Positions 48,350-59,200 of a stretch of 64,000 bases of DNA are shown in pieces. A program made the translations under genes and the position numbers. The notes beneath the pieces were generated by a model that saw only the letters and a list, made by a program, of their open reading frames with translations, did no database searches and was not told where the DNA came from. The DNA is from Eudorina sp. 2006-703-Eu-15. Its lineage: Eukaryota > Chlorophyta > Chlorophyceae > Chlamydomonadales > Volvocaceae. The stretch lies in the NCBI GenBank assembly GCA_003117195.1, contig BDSI01000004.1:2103290-2167289 (forward strand), read 5' to 3'. Positions within the stretch are counted from its first letter, which is position 1. Every line of letters starts with the position of its first letter.

Positions 48350-51300
48350 ATGGCTTTAAGGATTCTGACCGTTGTTACCTGCACGCTACTTACATGCGCT
48401 GCAGTCGTTGTCGCTCATCCTAACCATTGGTATGATTCTTTTAACGAAATGGGAGTAGTCCTCCCTGGGATGCTGAATTGCGAAGCGCATCCGACAAAGC
48501 CGGTCTACTTGTCGCCACATGGCAGCCCAACGGTGGACAGGTAAATCGGTGTGCTTTATATGTTGCCCTACGTCCTTCAAAGAGGCGATATCCTTGTGCA
48601 AATGAAACCAACCATACCGTGTCCGCTCGGTCTTCGGCCAGCCGTCCGACGGGGACACTCAGACTGCCGTGTGAAGCCACTAGTTGACGCCCATTACTGC
48701 CTCCGCAGCTCAATCACCTTTGCCTTCTATAATGCATCCGGCCAACCGGCGGCAGATGCGCTGTGCCCCAGGACTTCGTACACAGTCAAGGTGCGTCGAG
48801 GCTCAGCCCGACCCGACCACGCACTGCCGTCGGCTGCAGCTACTTCAGTCGCCAAAACCCCAAAACTCTCCCCCAAAACAAAACACACTGCTTTGAGGAG
48901 AGCCCGCAGGCACATTTGCAATAGGTGGGACGTACCACTTGCGCAGACGCCTGCTTTCACGCGGCGGGTGTCCACTGTCCCAGCGCGGCGGTCTGCCTTA
49001 CACCAGTCAAGGCGGTACCTGCCCTGGCGGCTCCACTGAGTGTGTTCCCACTGACCAGCGGCGGGAGGGCCGTACCTGCTTCCGCACCACCTCATCCGCC
49101 TGTGATTGGTTGGGCCCTGATACTCTGATTGGGTCATCCCTCTGATCTCCTACCGCCGCACACGCCACGCACCACACCCTGACGTCAACCTCCCCCCTCC
49201 CCCTTCACCCCCCCCAGGTTACCTTCAGCAGCGTGCGGTTAGCCCTTCTAACCGCCAACAACGCGAGCAACATCTCGTTCACGTCGCCCTCACCCACACC
49301 GGGCTGGTGAGCGCCCCGGTCCGAGTCTGGGTCTGCCTCCTGGATCCGGGTCTGCCTCCTGGATCCGGGTCTGCCTCCTGGATCCGGGTCTGCCTCCTGG
49401 ATCCGGGTCTGCCTCCTGGATCCGGGTCTGCCTCCTGGATCCGGGTCTGCCTCCTGGATCCGGGTCTGCCTCCTGGGTCTGGGTCTGCCTCCTGGATCCA
49501 GGTCTGCCTCCTGGATTTAGGTCTGCCTCCTAGATCCGGGTCTGCCTCCTGGATCCGGGTCTGCCTTCTGGATCCTGGTCTGCCTCCTGGATCCGGGTCT
49601 GCCTCCTGGATCTGGGTCCCGGGTCTGGGTCCTACCGCCTCCGTGGAGATACCGGGTGGCGGTCAGGACGGCGATGTCCCCGAGCCCCCCACCAGCTGCT
49701 GCAGCACTTCAGGGGCGTCACGCGCAGCATAGCAGGCAGGGGGACTCGCCGCCGGTCCTGGGGCCCGTGTCTGCCACCTGCCCCGTGGCGTGATGCACTG
49801 CGGTGCGGTGCGGTGCAGTGCGGTGCGGTACGGTGCGGTGCGGTGCGGTGCGGTGCGGTGCGGTGCGGTGCGGTGCGGTGCGGTGCGGTGCGGTGCGGTG
49901 CGGTGCGGTGCGGTGCGGTGCGGTGCGGTGCGGTGCGGTGCGGTGCGGTGCGGTGCGGTGCGGTGCGGTGCGGTGCGGTGCGGTGCGGTGCGGTGCGGTG
50001 CGGTGCGGTGCGGTGCGGTGCGATGCGGTGCGGTGCGGTGCGGTGCGGTGCGGTGCGGTGCGGTGCGGTGCGGTGCGGTGCGGTGCGGTGCGGTGCGGTG
50101 CGGTGCGGTGCGGTGCGGTGCGGTGCGGTGCGGTGCGGTGCGGTGCGGGGCGGGGCGGGGCGGGCCCATCCACCACGTGCTTGGGGCCCGAGGAAAGCAC
50201 CGGCACATCAGTGCATGGATGGATGTGGGGTATGCCTGGGGTGGAGTCCTGCACTGAAGTTGCCGCCAGCTTCTGAGCCCTATCTGCCCAGCCGCCGCCT
50301 CGTAATCTGCAATGCCAACTGCCTTCCCGCGCCGGCCTCCCTCCGCAGCCCCAACCGGGTGGACCTGGGGTCCTCAAAGACCCTGAAGGCCGCGTCCTCC
50401 TTCAACGCCACGTTCCAAGTACCCTGCACCGCAGCCGGTGAGTGTGCTTCCACTCCGTCCGCCAATCAACGCGGGCGAGGTGTCGAGCGAGAGCGTCCCC
50501 CTCCCCCCGCCCGCGCAGCCCTCTCTACCTCCACCCATCTCCTCTACCTCCAACCATCCCCTCCAAGAGTCCTTTGCAGCCTCGCGCCACACTCTTAGCC
50601 ACCTCGCCGGTCGTTGATCCAAGGGACGACTCCAGTCCTTGGGCCCCCCGCCCGGCTGACTCGCCGATCTCCGCTTCCCTCCACCTACAGGCAAGACCGT
50701 GGAGTTCAAGGTCACGAGCGCCAACACCAGAGTGAAGGCCTGGCTGCAGAACACCGTCACCCGCGACGTGGTCACCACAGGCGCCTGCGCTTCAGCAGCG
50801 GCGGCGTGTGAGTGAGCGTCGAACACGGGAGTGCCGTACCTGGTGGCTGCGAACCACCTGGGCAGACACAACACAGGCACCTGCGGGGTGTGGGCGGGGG
50901 GCCAGAACATGGGACAGCAACACAGCATGGGGCAACATGGGACATGCGGGAGATGCGGGAGATGCGGGACATGCGGGACATGCTGGTCGCAGCCCTAGCC
51001 CCAGTGGGTGGCAGCAGCTGACAATGCCAGTAGCGAGCCCACACAAGCACGCGGTCACTTCCTTACACACTGCACACGGGCACACAGGCATTGTATACGC
51101 ATACGGGCAAGTTTTGGGCGCTAACCGGCCCCTCGCATGTCACGCCCCCTCGCTCTGCCCGCCTGAGAACACACTGCACACGTAACGAGACGCATGTGCG
51201 CTGCACGTGCAGGTCGGATACCGTCGCCGCCGTCCCCACCGCCCGCCCGCCCATCGCCGCCCGCACCGCCGCCCCGCCCCGTCTCTCCCCCTTCACCACC

Positions 51301-54300
51301 GCCTCGGCCGCCCGCACCCCCCTCGCCTCCACCGGCGCCGCCACCCAAGCGACCCTCGAAGGTGTCGCCCCGTCCGCCTTCCCCGCAGCCGGTGAGTGAG
51401 GGGATTACAACTGCCCGGGTAGCTGACATACTTGAGGACATGAGGAGTACCGAGGCAAGCATACTGCCGTCAAACACATGTACGCTCGTTGCAGCTGTAC
51501 CGACGGTTGACCGGGTATCGCTGGCCCGGTTTCACAAGGTCCAGTTCTTGGGCTGATAGTTGGGGACCTGGGCTGCGTCATTGTGGGTGGTTTGTGCGTA
51601 GCAGCTGCTGCAGGGGGAAGAATCCGCATTAAATGAATCCTGCAGATATGGATGGATTTGATGTGGCGGGTGCGCCCTTTCGCTTATAACTCTCGCCTGT
51701 ATGTGGATGCACTGCTGGTACTGGTGCTGGTGCTGCTGGTGCTGGTGCTGCTGCTGCTGCTGGCGGTGCTGTTGGCAGCTTCGGCCGCCTTCGATACCAT
51801 GTGCGCCTAGCAGCCTGGGCTACAAATGCTCCAAGCAGATTGTGAGGACGAGGGCGGGCTGGGCGCTGGGGCTGTAAGATTTGATACCTCCTGGTACCTA
51901 ACGGTTTGTGTGGGTCGACCTGCACACTTACGGCGGACTTGCCCGGCCGAGCTGGGCCCTGGGTGTTTCTGCGCAGCTGTGAGTAGGCTTCGGAGCTAGC
52001 AGCCCACCTACCCCTGACACCCAGCGCCGCCGCAAGGGGGCATCACCCCACCCGAGAGTCCAACCAGCACCATCCCCACATAACCTGCTGCGCAGGCCAA
52101 GATAGTGCTGCACTGGACCGTGAACGCCACCTCCGCACCGGCCGACAACGGCTGCACCCCCAAGAAGCCCACCACCTTGACCGTAAGTATGCACGCGTTT
52201 GGGGAGCATCAACCCAGCTGCGTGCAACGCATTCGTACGTACGCTGACCGGCTTGGCCGATCGTTGGCATGATTGGCACCTTACCAAAGACATTGAGCAC
52301 ACTGGCCACCTCGTAACGGGTGGGGCACCGCGCACTCTCGGACGACCGGCGGGGCAGGTTGTATTGCCCGCGTGCTCGCAAATGTATCACCACCATTCCT
52401 TCCTTCCTCCAGCCATTCGTCCAGATTAATTCCCAGAGCAAAGCCCCTAACCTGCGTTCCGTGCATGGGGGTGTATGTGTACATGCAGGCCGCCGACCTG
52501 GCCCGCAACGGCAGCCTCCACATCGCCGTACAGGCCAACGTCACGGGTGGGTGCGTGCACACATGAGAAAATTTAAGCGCCCCCCGCTTTCGCGTCCAGG
52601 CAGGGACCCGTGTACGGCATGTAATGGCACGTGCCAGCCAGCCAGCCAGCCAGGCCACAGGATACCGATTCGTCCGAAGTGTTGGGTGGTTGGCCAAGCC
52701 TGCCATCTTTGTGCCCGCCCGGGCTGGTGTACAGACGTTTGGCCTTCCCGCCCTCTTGCATCCGCGACCGCTTCCCCCCGGCCCTAATGCGTGCGTGGCT
52801 CTGCCCGTAGGATTGTATTGTTATGTTAGATTAATGATTGGCTTGTTAATTATTATTGATGATGTCACAGTGGACCTCGCGTTACGACTGACCCGATGGC
52901 ACCGGTGCCCCGCCTCCGCCTTCCGGCCGCCAGGGTATGTTGGTATCGCTTTCGCGGGCTCGGCTGGATACATGTACCCCGCGGATATCGTGTTTGGGTA
53001 CGCGTCCAAGACCGCCGGATCCTTGATCGACACATACCACGTTGAGGTGGGTGCGGCACGGCTGGCATCTACAGACATGTATGTATACACTGGCATGCAC
53101 TACAGACATGTATACAGACATGTATACACTGGCACTACAGACATATACGGGCACACACGACCGATCCCAGCGTCGGGGCATGTTCCGGGGGCAGCTGTGC
53201 CCTTTGCTTTCATGGCAGTGCGCTCCTGCCATGCACTCCTGCCTTGCCACCGACAAACCCACGATGCCGCCACCCTGCGGAGGATTATTTGCTGTTCCAA
53301 CGAGATTCACGGAACCAATGATCGGGGGTGTTCGGTGCCACCTGGCCATCTTGCCTGCGCCAAATCTTATCGGTTCCGTGGGTGCGACTGCGTGGAGCCC
53401 GTGGCCCCCTGTCAGCAGGCCCGCCAGGGCCTCGCGAACGGCGGTAAAACCATCCAGCCTCGCGGAGTCATCGGTCTCTGCCGCCTCACGCGGGTGCCTC
53501 AAGGATCTGGTCTCTCCGTCCACAATGCTGCTGCCGAGGCGAGCAGCCGATGCAGGCAGAGCTTTGAAGGTGTCGTTGCACTCCGCCGCGATGCCGTAAA
53601 CTTAGCACGTATGTGTGTGAAGAGACCCGCCCGACTCAAACCAAGTACCAATATAAGTATGAGTGTGATCGCTTCCAACGTGCGGGACGACGGCCTTCCC
53701 TCCGACAGGCGGCGGAGTTGGGACCTCAAAACAAATGGCCTTCAGACGGCACGCCGTCCTGGGCGTACGACATGGGTGTCGTACAAACGACCTCCGCCGC
53801 CGGATCCATCACGACCACCACGACGTGCTTCAGCCGTCGCCTGGCCGACATACGGGCGATATCCTCGGCGTTGATCAGAACAGGTGGCTGTATGTCAGGG
53901 CGTGGTGTGTGCTTGCATGGATCCAAGGAATATGACAAGCTGGCCCAGATGCACACGGCACGCACACGGCACGGGGCGCCTTCATGGATGCTTGCTTGGG
54001 CAATCGGCGAGAGCCTGATGAAGCGGTACCTTCCGCCGTGGTAGCCGTTCCTGCCGAACGCCCGCCGAACGCCCGCCGAACGCCCGCCGAACGCCTGCCG
54101 AATACGGACGGGATCATAATGCACTCCAGATGAATTGGGACCTGCACCCCGCGCTGTTGCTTTGTACGTGCGCCTTACTTACACCGTTACGCACCTTCCG
54201 CGGCGAGCAACGCCTGTCCGCTGTCCCCCAGCCTGCCTGCCCGCGGCCCCCGCCCTGCATCCGCCAATAACCTGCGTGCTCATGTGCATGGGCCCCACCA

Positions 54301-54532
54301 CCCACCCATGTCCGCAGACGGTACCCCGACGCAGTTCAATTGGGCGGTGAGCGCCTTCGATGGCTTCGTGCAGCACCTGCCGGGCGACATGTTCTCCTTC
54401 GCCCTGGACCTGTCGGGTGCGTTGACTGCTACGTATGACTGCCGCACGCAACGAGCTGTGGAGGTCTTTGTGTGCTGCTCTCGAAACGGCACCAAAACTA
54501 TATATGCTGGCACCAACAGTGCTCCTGCTTAA
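48350..54532 (+). CDS. Gene D: Reeler-SPPP-DOMON protein without cyt b561
   Basis: Twelve exons: 48350-48540, 48709-48790, 49218-49306, 50349-50437, 50691-50807, 51213-51391, 51779-51841, 52096-52182, 52489-52546, 52934-53046, 53709-53883 and 54318-54532, summing to 486 codons (485 residues). Order: signal peptide (LTVVTCTLLTCAAVVVA); Reeler-like module (HPNHWYDSF; SSITFAFYN; LCPRTSYTVK; VRLALLTANNAS; NRVDLGSS; VEFKVTSAN) to about 189; SPPP linker to about 249; LGYKC module; DOMON (IVLHWTVNATSAP; NGSLHIAVQ; GYMYPADIVFGY; CFSRRL; QFNWAVS). The last exon runs into a stop after a non-conserved tail; a donor at 54417 exists, but no cytochrome b561 exon was found before gene E. It is therefore predicted to be secreted, with a possible haem-binding DOMON (Met of MYPAD retained). 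A recent loss of 3' exons is the alternative. Confidence 0.75.
49313..49620. repeat. 19-bp minisatellite in gene D intron 3
   Basis: About 16 copies of GGATCCGGGTCTGCCTCCT, some with small changes, start just after the exon 3 donor. Confidence 0.92.
49799..50163. repeat. (CGGTG)n pentanucleotide array
   Basis: About 350 bp of almost perfect CGGTG repeats, decaying to GGGGC at the right end, lie in gene D intron 3. They create spurious open frames of AVRCG or HRTAP repeats on both strands. Confidence 0.97.
53073..53150. repeat. ACATGTATACA-type tandem repeats
   Basis: Repeated CTACAGACATGTATACA blocks lie in gene D intron 10, just downstream of exon 52934-53046. Confidence 0.7.
54055..54102. 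repeat. 11-bp CCGAACGCCCG repeats
   Basis: About four to five tandem copies of CCGAACGCCCG lie in gene D intron 11. Confidence 0.8.
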
Positions 54533-56242
54533 CGATTGGGGGCCTGACCTAGATTGGGTTTAGCTGCCGCCAGCGGCTGCCTCAGTCGGCCAGGTAGATA
54601 GCAGGTCGGCAAAACGTGCCTCGGTTGTGCGCGGGGTCCTGTGCGCGCGGTAATCAACATTTACCTGACGAATGAAGTCATGTATGTGCCTGCTGTGTTG
54701 CTGCCTCCGCCCTCGGCCTGGCGTCTGGCCTACAACCGCAGGGGGTAAGGCCTGACGCGGCAACGTGCAAGCAAGCGATTCCACCGATGTCCCGGCGGCC
54801 TCCAGCCACCACGTGCATGCCTGACGTGCTCCAGGACCCTGATGGGAGGTCCGATATTGCACCTAGCGAGACCCGCGGGTCCGCTGGCCCATTGGTGCGG
54901 ACGACATGCACGCTCGGGCCGCTGCCTACCCAGCCTGCTGAATGAGAGGAACATATCGAATGGAGCGATTAAGTACGTGGCGGATGGATAGCAGGAAGAG
55001 TAGTCGGTGCGCGGGGTGGCTCTGTCGGTCGTCGAGGAGGGGTCTTGTTGGGTTTATTAGGAACGGCGATCATGCGCATCTTGTGTGCATGCCGCCACGG
55101 CAAAACGTTCGAAGATACATGACCAGAGAATGATGACGGCAATCGTGGGTGAGAGTTTCGAGCTGTGTGCGCAGTCGGATGGGGTTTTGCTGGTGTGCGG
55201 CGGTCGCAGGTGTTCGTTTCAGGAGGCGGCGGTGCGCAGCGTCGTGTGACCGCCCACGCAGAGAGGCCTGCAGCCACTGAGGCGGAGATGGGTGGCGGAA
55301 GCAAATGGCGGCTCTGAGGCTCGTAGAGGATCTGGAAGCCGACGACTGGACGATTTTGTGCAGCTGGAAGGTCCCGCCTCTCATGTTGAGATCGCGGGCC
55401 ATGGGAGGTTTGTCCTTTCCTGGCAGCATGGGTGCGTCACATGGAGGGGCCCGTGCTGTGGGCACGTGGAATTCCTGAGGTCAAACAGGAACCGTTGAAT
55501 GTTGCCCCTGGTTGGCGCCGCCGTCCTGCGAAGGGTCCGGGGTAAGGTACTGCTGGGTGCTGCTGAGTTTGCCAGTCAGGACACACCTGGACACGCACAG
55601 CGCTCTAAGTATGCTAGGACTTGATGTGCTCTTTCATGGCATCGGTTGTCACTTTGAGACTGAATCTCGCTGACTCAATGTCGCGCGTGCAGGGCTGCAA
55701 TCCTTCCTGTGCGCCGTACTTCCAGGGTAAAGCAGTACATGCCCAAACATTGAAAAAAGGCTTACCCGAATCTCAGAGTTTCATTACGCGATCAATTCGC
55801 AGATCCAAATGTAGCGACTCTAGAACGCTCTAGGCACAGACCAGCACAGACAGGCACAGAGCCAGAGCTCGTGCAGGGTCGCGCCCGCTTGGATACCTTG
55901 TATTCGTTTCTATAGGTGTGATAACTCAACTGACATCCCTGCTCGTTTACTTTCAGAAAGCAAGGTGCTTCAGGCGAATGACTGATCGATCACAACTGCC
56001 TTACCGAACCCGCCAGTGTACTTGCGAAAACCTCAGCGAAGCTGTACCTTGCCCTTAAGCTCCGCAATTTCCATATAAAAGTAACTCAATATTTACTGTA
56101 TTATTTTACATAACGAGCTGTTGCGGAAATGGGCGGAAGAATCACAATGGCTACCTCACACGTTAAGGTGGACCGCATTCGGTGGCGCCGTGTGATATGT
56201 TTATAATCATACCATATTCGACTCTATCAAAAACTCTTTGCT
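54533..56242. other. Spacer between genes D and E
   Basis: 1.7 kb with no recognised exon. It turns AT-rich toward the gene E start and must contain the gene E promoter. No LGYxC, DOMON or cytochrome b561 block was found that could extend gene D. Confidence 0.5.
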
Positions 56243-59200
56243 ATGACGAAGCTGGTATCTATGCTGGCAGAGTTATGCGTGATTTTGGTTGTCTTGGCGA
56301 CACAGCGTCAGCTGGCCGATGCGTACCCCATGTATTGGTACAACTCGCTAGATTGGATCGGAACAGAGCTTCCAGGAGAATTTCAATGCAATGCACACCC
56401 CTCCGAGGCTATTTCCGAGGACATCGCCGTGACCCCGCATGGCAGCCCTGAGCCCGACAGGTTTGTTGTAGCATATTGTTGTTCTTGAATATAAGGCAGA
56501 TTTTTCAATGTAATATGCTGGTTTGGTGGTCCTTCGCTCGCCCGGCTTCCTTTAAGTCACACCTCACCCGTCGCTTCTTGCATCCCCGCCCGGCCACCCG
56601 CGTTTCCCTGACGATGCAGCTCCATAGGATTTGTATTCAGCGACATCATGACACTGACATGGTCGGGAAGACTGTGTCCGGGAAAAAGCAATAGAGTCAA
56701 GGTGCGGGGCGGGGCGGAACGCGCGCAGGGGGGTGGCGGGCGGAACCTTGCGGGACCCACCTGACGCCGCAGTTCGCATCGAACCAACACATACAGGCCA
56801 GGGAGTACCCAGGTCGGGGAATCGCAATAAAGGTTGGCTGAGCATGGCAAGGAGCAGGCCTAATGCTCGTGCCGGGTACGGCAGACCCTCACTAGTTGTA
56901 CGACACAACACCTCAGAACGTGTTGGGGCCCATCTGGATCCTGCGTCGAGCTGACGTAACGCCAACTGTATGACTCATCCCGCCATGCTGCCTAACACCC
57001 TCTGCCTTTATACCAACGGAAAGCTTTCATGATCTTGGTCGCAGTCGGTGTCGGGATCGCGACAGAAGGTTAGGTAGATAGGTGCCTCCTGATAGTTGGG
57101 CATTTGTAGACCATTTGTGGGACACGCATTCAATCTCACAGTGGTCACAGTGGCGGTCATGGTGGTTCTCCTTACCCGTGAGCCGTGACCCATTAAGATA
57201 AAGGTGAGGCGTGAGGGTGCAGGAAATAGTGATGTCATGCCGCCATGAACCCTACCCCTGGACCAAGGTCCCCCTCCAAACCTCTCCCGGCCCCCCACAC
57301 ACCCCCACACACCCTCACACACCCTCACACACCCCCACACACCCTCACACCCCCACACACCCCCACACACCCCCACACACCCTCACACACCCTCACACAC
57401 CCTCACACACCCTCACACCCCCACACACACCCTCACACACCCTCACAAACCCTCACACACCCGGACACACCCTCACACACCCGGACACACCCGCAGGTGT
57501 CCTTCTCCGACAAACGGCTCGCCCTGCTTTCGGCCAACGACACGGGCGTCAACTTCACGAACCCCAACCCCACCCCTCGCTGGTAAGGGGTTGAGGGTTG
57601 AGGCTTGAGGGAGGCCGCCTAAGGCAGCCCGCGACTGGGCACGGTGGGCACGGACGAGGTCGGGCCGGTGAGGTTGATTGGATTGACCCATGGGACACCC
57701 CCCCCCACCTCCACGCCGACGGCTGCGGCCCAATGCTTGGGACGGCTGCATTGTCCCCCTCGGGGAGCCTGATGTCTGCGAGACAGCCGAGGTCCGTCTG
57801 TCTTCCACCCGACCCCGTCGCCTCAGCGCCTCGTGCACCATCCGAACTGCAGCGGGCGACCCTCCCTCTCCCTCCCGCCCTCCCGTCCTCACTCCTTTCG
57901 TGTTACGTCACTCAGACAGCGAACAGACAGCGAAACCGCAAACCCCACCGCCCCTCTATCGGGCTGTTCTCGGTTAGCCTCCCTCCCTCCCTCCCTCGAC
58001 ACCTCCCCTCTCAGTCGCAACCGGGTGGACCTGGGGGGCTCCTGGTACAAGTGGGCGGCCACCAGCTTCACGGCGAGCATGAACCTGCCGTGCAGCATCG
58101 CGGGTAGGGCCGGGAGGAGGAGAGTTAGGAGGAAGAGGGAAGGGGGGGTTGTGGGGTGGGGCCACGCAGGGCCTCCAGGGATGAGGGTCTGGGTTGTGGG
58201 GTTAGAGGAGAAGACGAGCCGCGTGAGGCTGTGAGCCGGTTGATGAAGTGGCGGCGCGTGGTGACACGGAGGGCGGTCAGTCGGGTGCGGGTGCGGGTGC
58301 GGGTGCGGGTGCGGGTGCGGGTGCGGGTGCGGGTGCGGGTGCGGGTGCGGGTGCGGGTGCGGGTGCGGGTGCGGGTGCGGGTGCGGGTGCGGGTGCGGGT
58401 GCGGGTGCGGGTGCGGGTGCGGGTGCGGGTGCGGGTGCGGGTGCGGGTGCGGGTGCGGGTGCGGGTGCGGGTGCGGGTGCGGGTGCGGGTGCGGGTGCGG
58501 GTGCGGGTGCGGGTGCGGGTGCGGGTGCGGGTGCGGGTGCGGGTGCGGGTGCGGGTGCGGGTGCGGGTGCGGGTGCGGGTGCGGGTGCGGGTGCGGGTGC
58601 GGGTGCGGGTGCGGGTGCGGGTGCGGGTGCGGGAAGCGTTGCCAGGGACCAGAGGGGAAGTGGCGACTCTCTGACCGACCTGGCCCCCCTGTTATTGCAC
58701 GGCTATCGAAGGGCGGAGTGTTACGTGGATGAACTGGACGAACGCAGGCTCCTTCAAGCTGCTTTTTCAGCAGCTGGTGAAATCCAGCAAGTCAGCATCC
58801 AGTCACTGCCTCCTCAACCCCCAACGCCCAACTCCCAACCCCCAACCCCCAACCCCCAACCCCCAACCCCCCTCCCGCCCCCAGGCAACACCGTGCAGTT
58901 CTTCGTGACCTCCGCGGGAGTCATAGACACCAACTGGCGCCAGAGCACCGCCACCATTACGATTTCCAGCGGGACAGCATGTGGTACATGTGAGTCTGAA
59001 GGGGGCCGTGAGGGGGGCCGGGCTGGTGGGTAGGTGGGAGGGGTGCGGGCCGACAAGTGGGCCTCGAGGAGTCTTGAGGTGTGTCCCTTGAGCACATGAC
59101 GTACTACAGCACACAGAGACGTCAGGACCGGGACCCCGGCCGGGAGTGTGGCTTGGCACCGATGGGTGCAGTGCGACGGGTGCACACGGCCCCCCTGCAG

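Noticed and set aside
49663..50598. Open frames of AVRCG and HRTAP repeats on both strands
   Set aside because: They are produced by the CGGTG pentanucleotide array, not by protein selection.
58156..59033. Long open frames of RV or GA repeats
   Set aside because: They are translations of the GGGTGC hexanucleotide array in gene E intron 4; true exons lie on either side with consistent phase.
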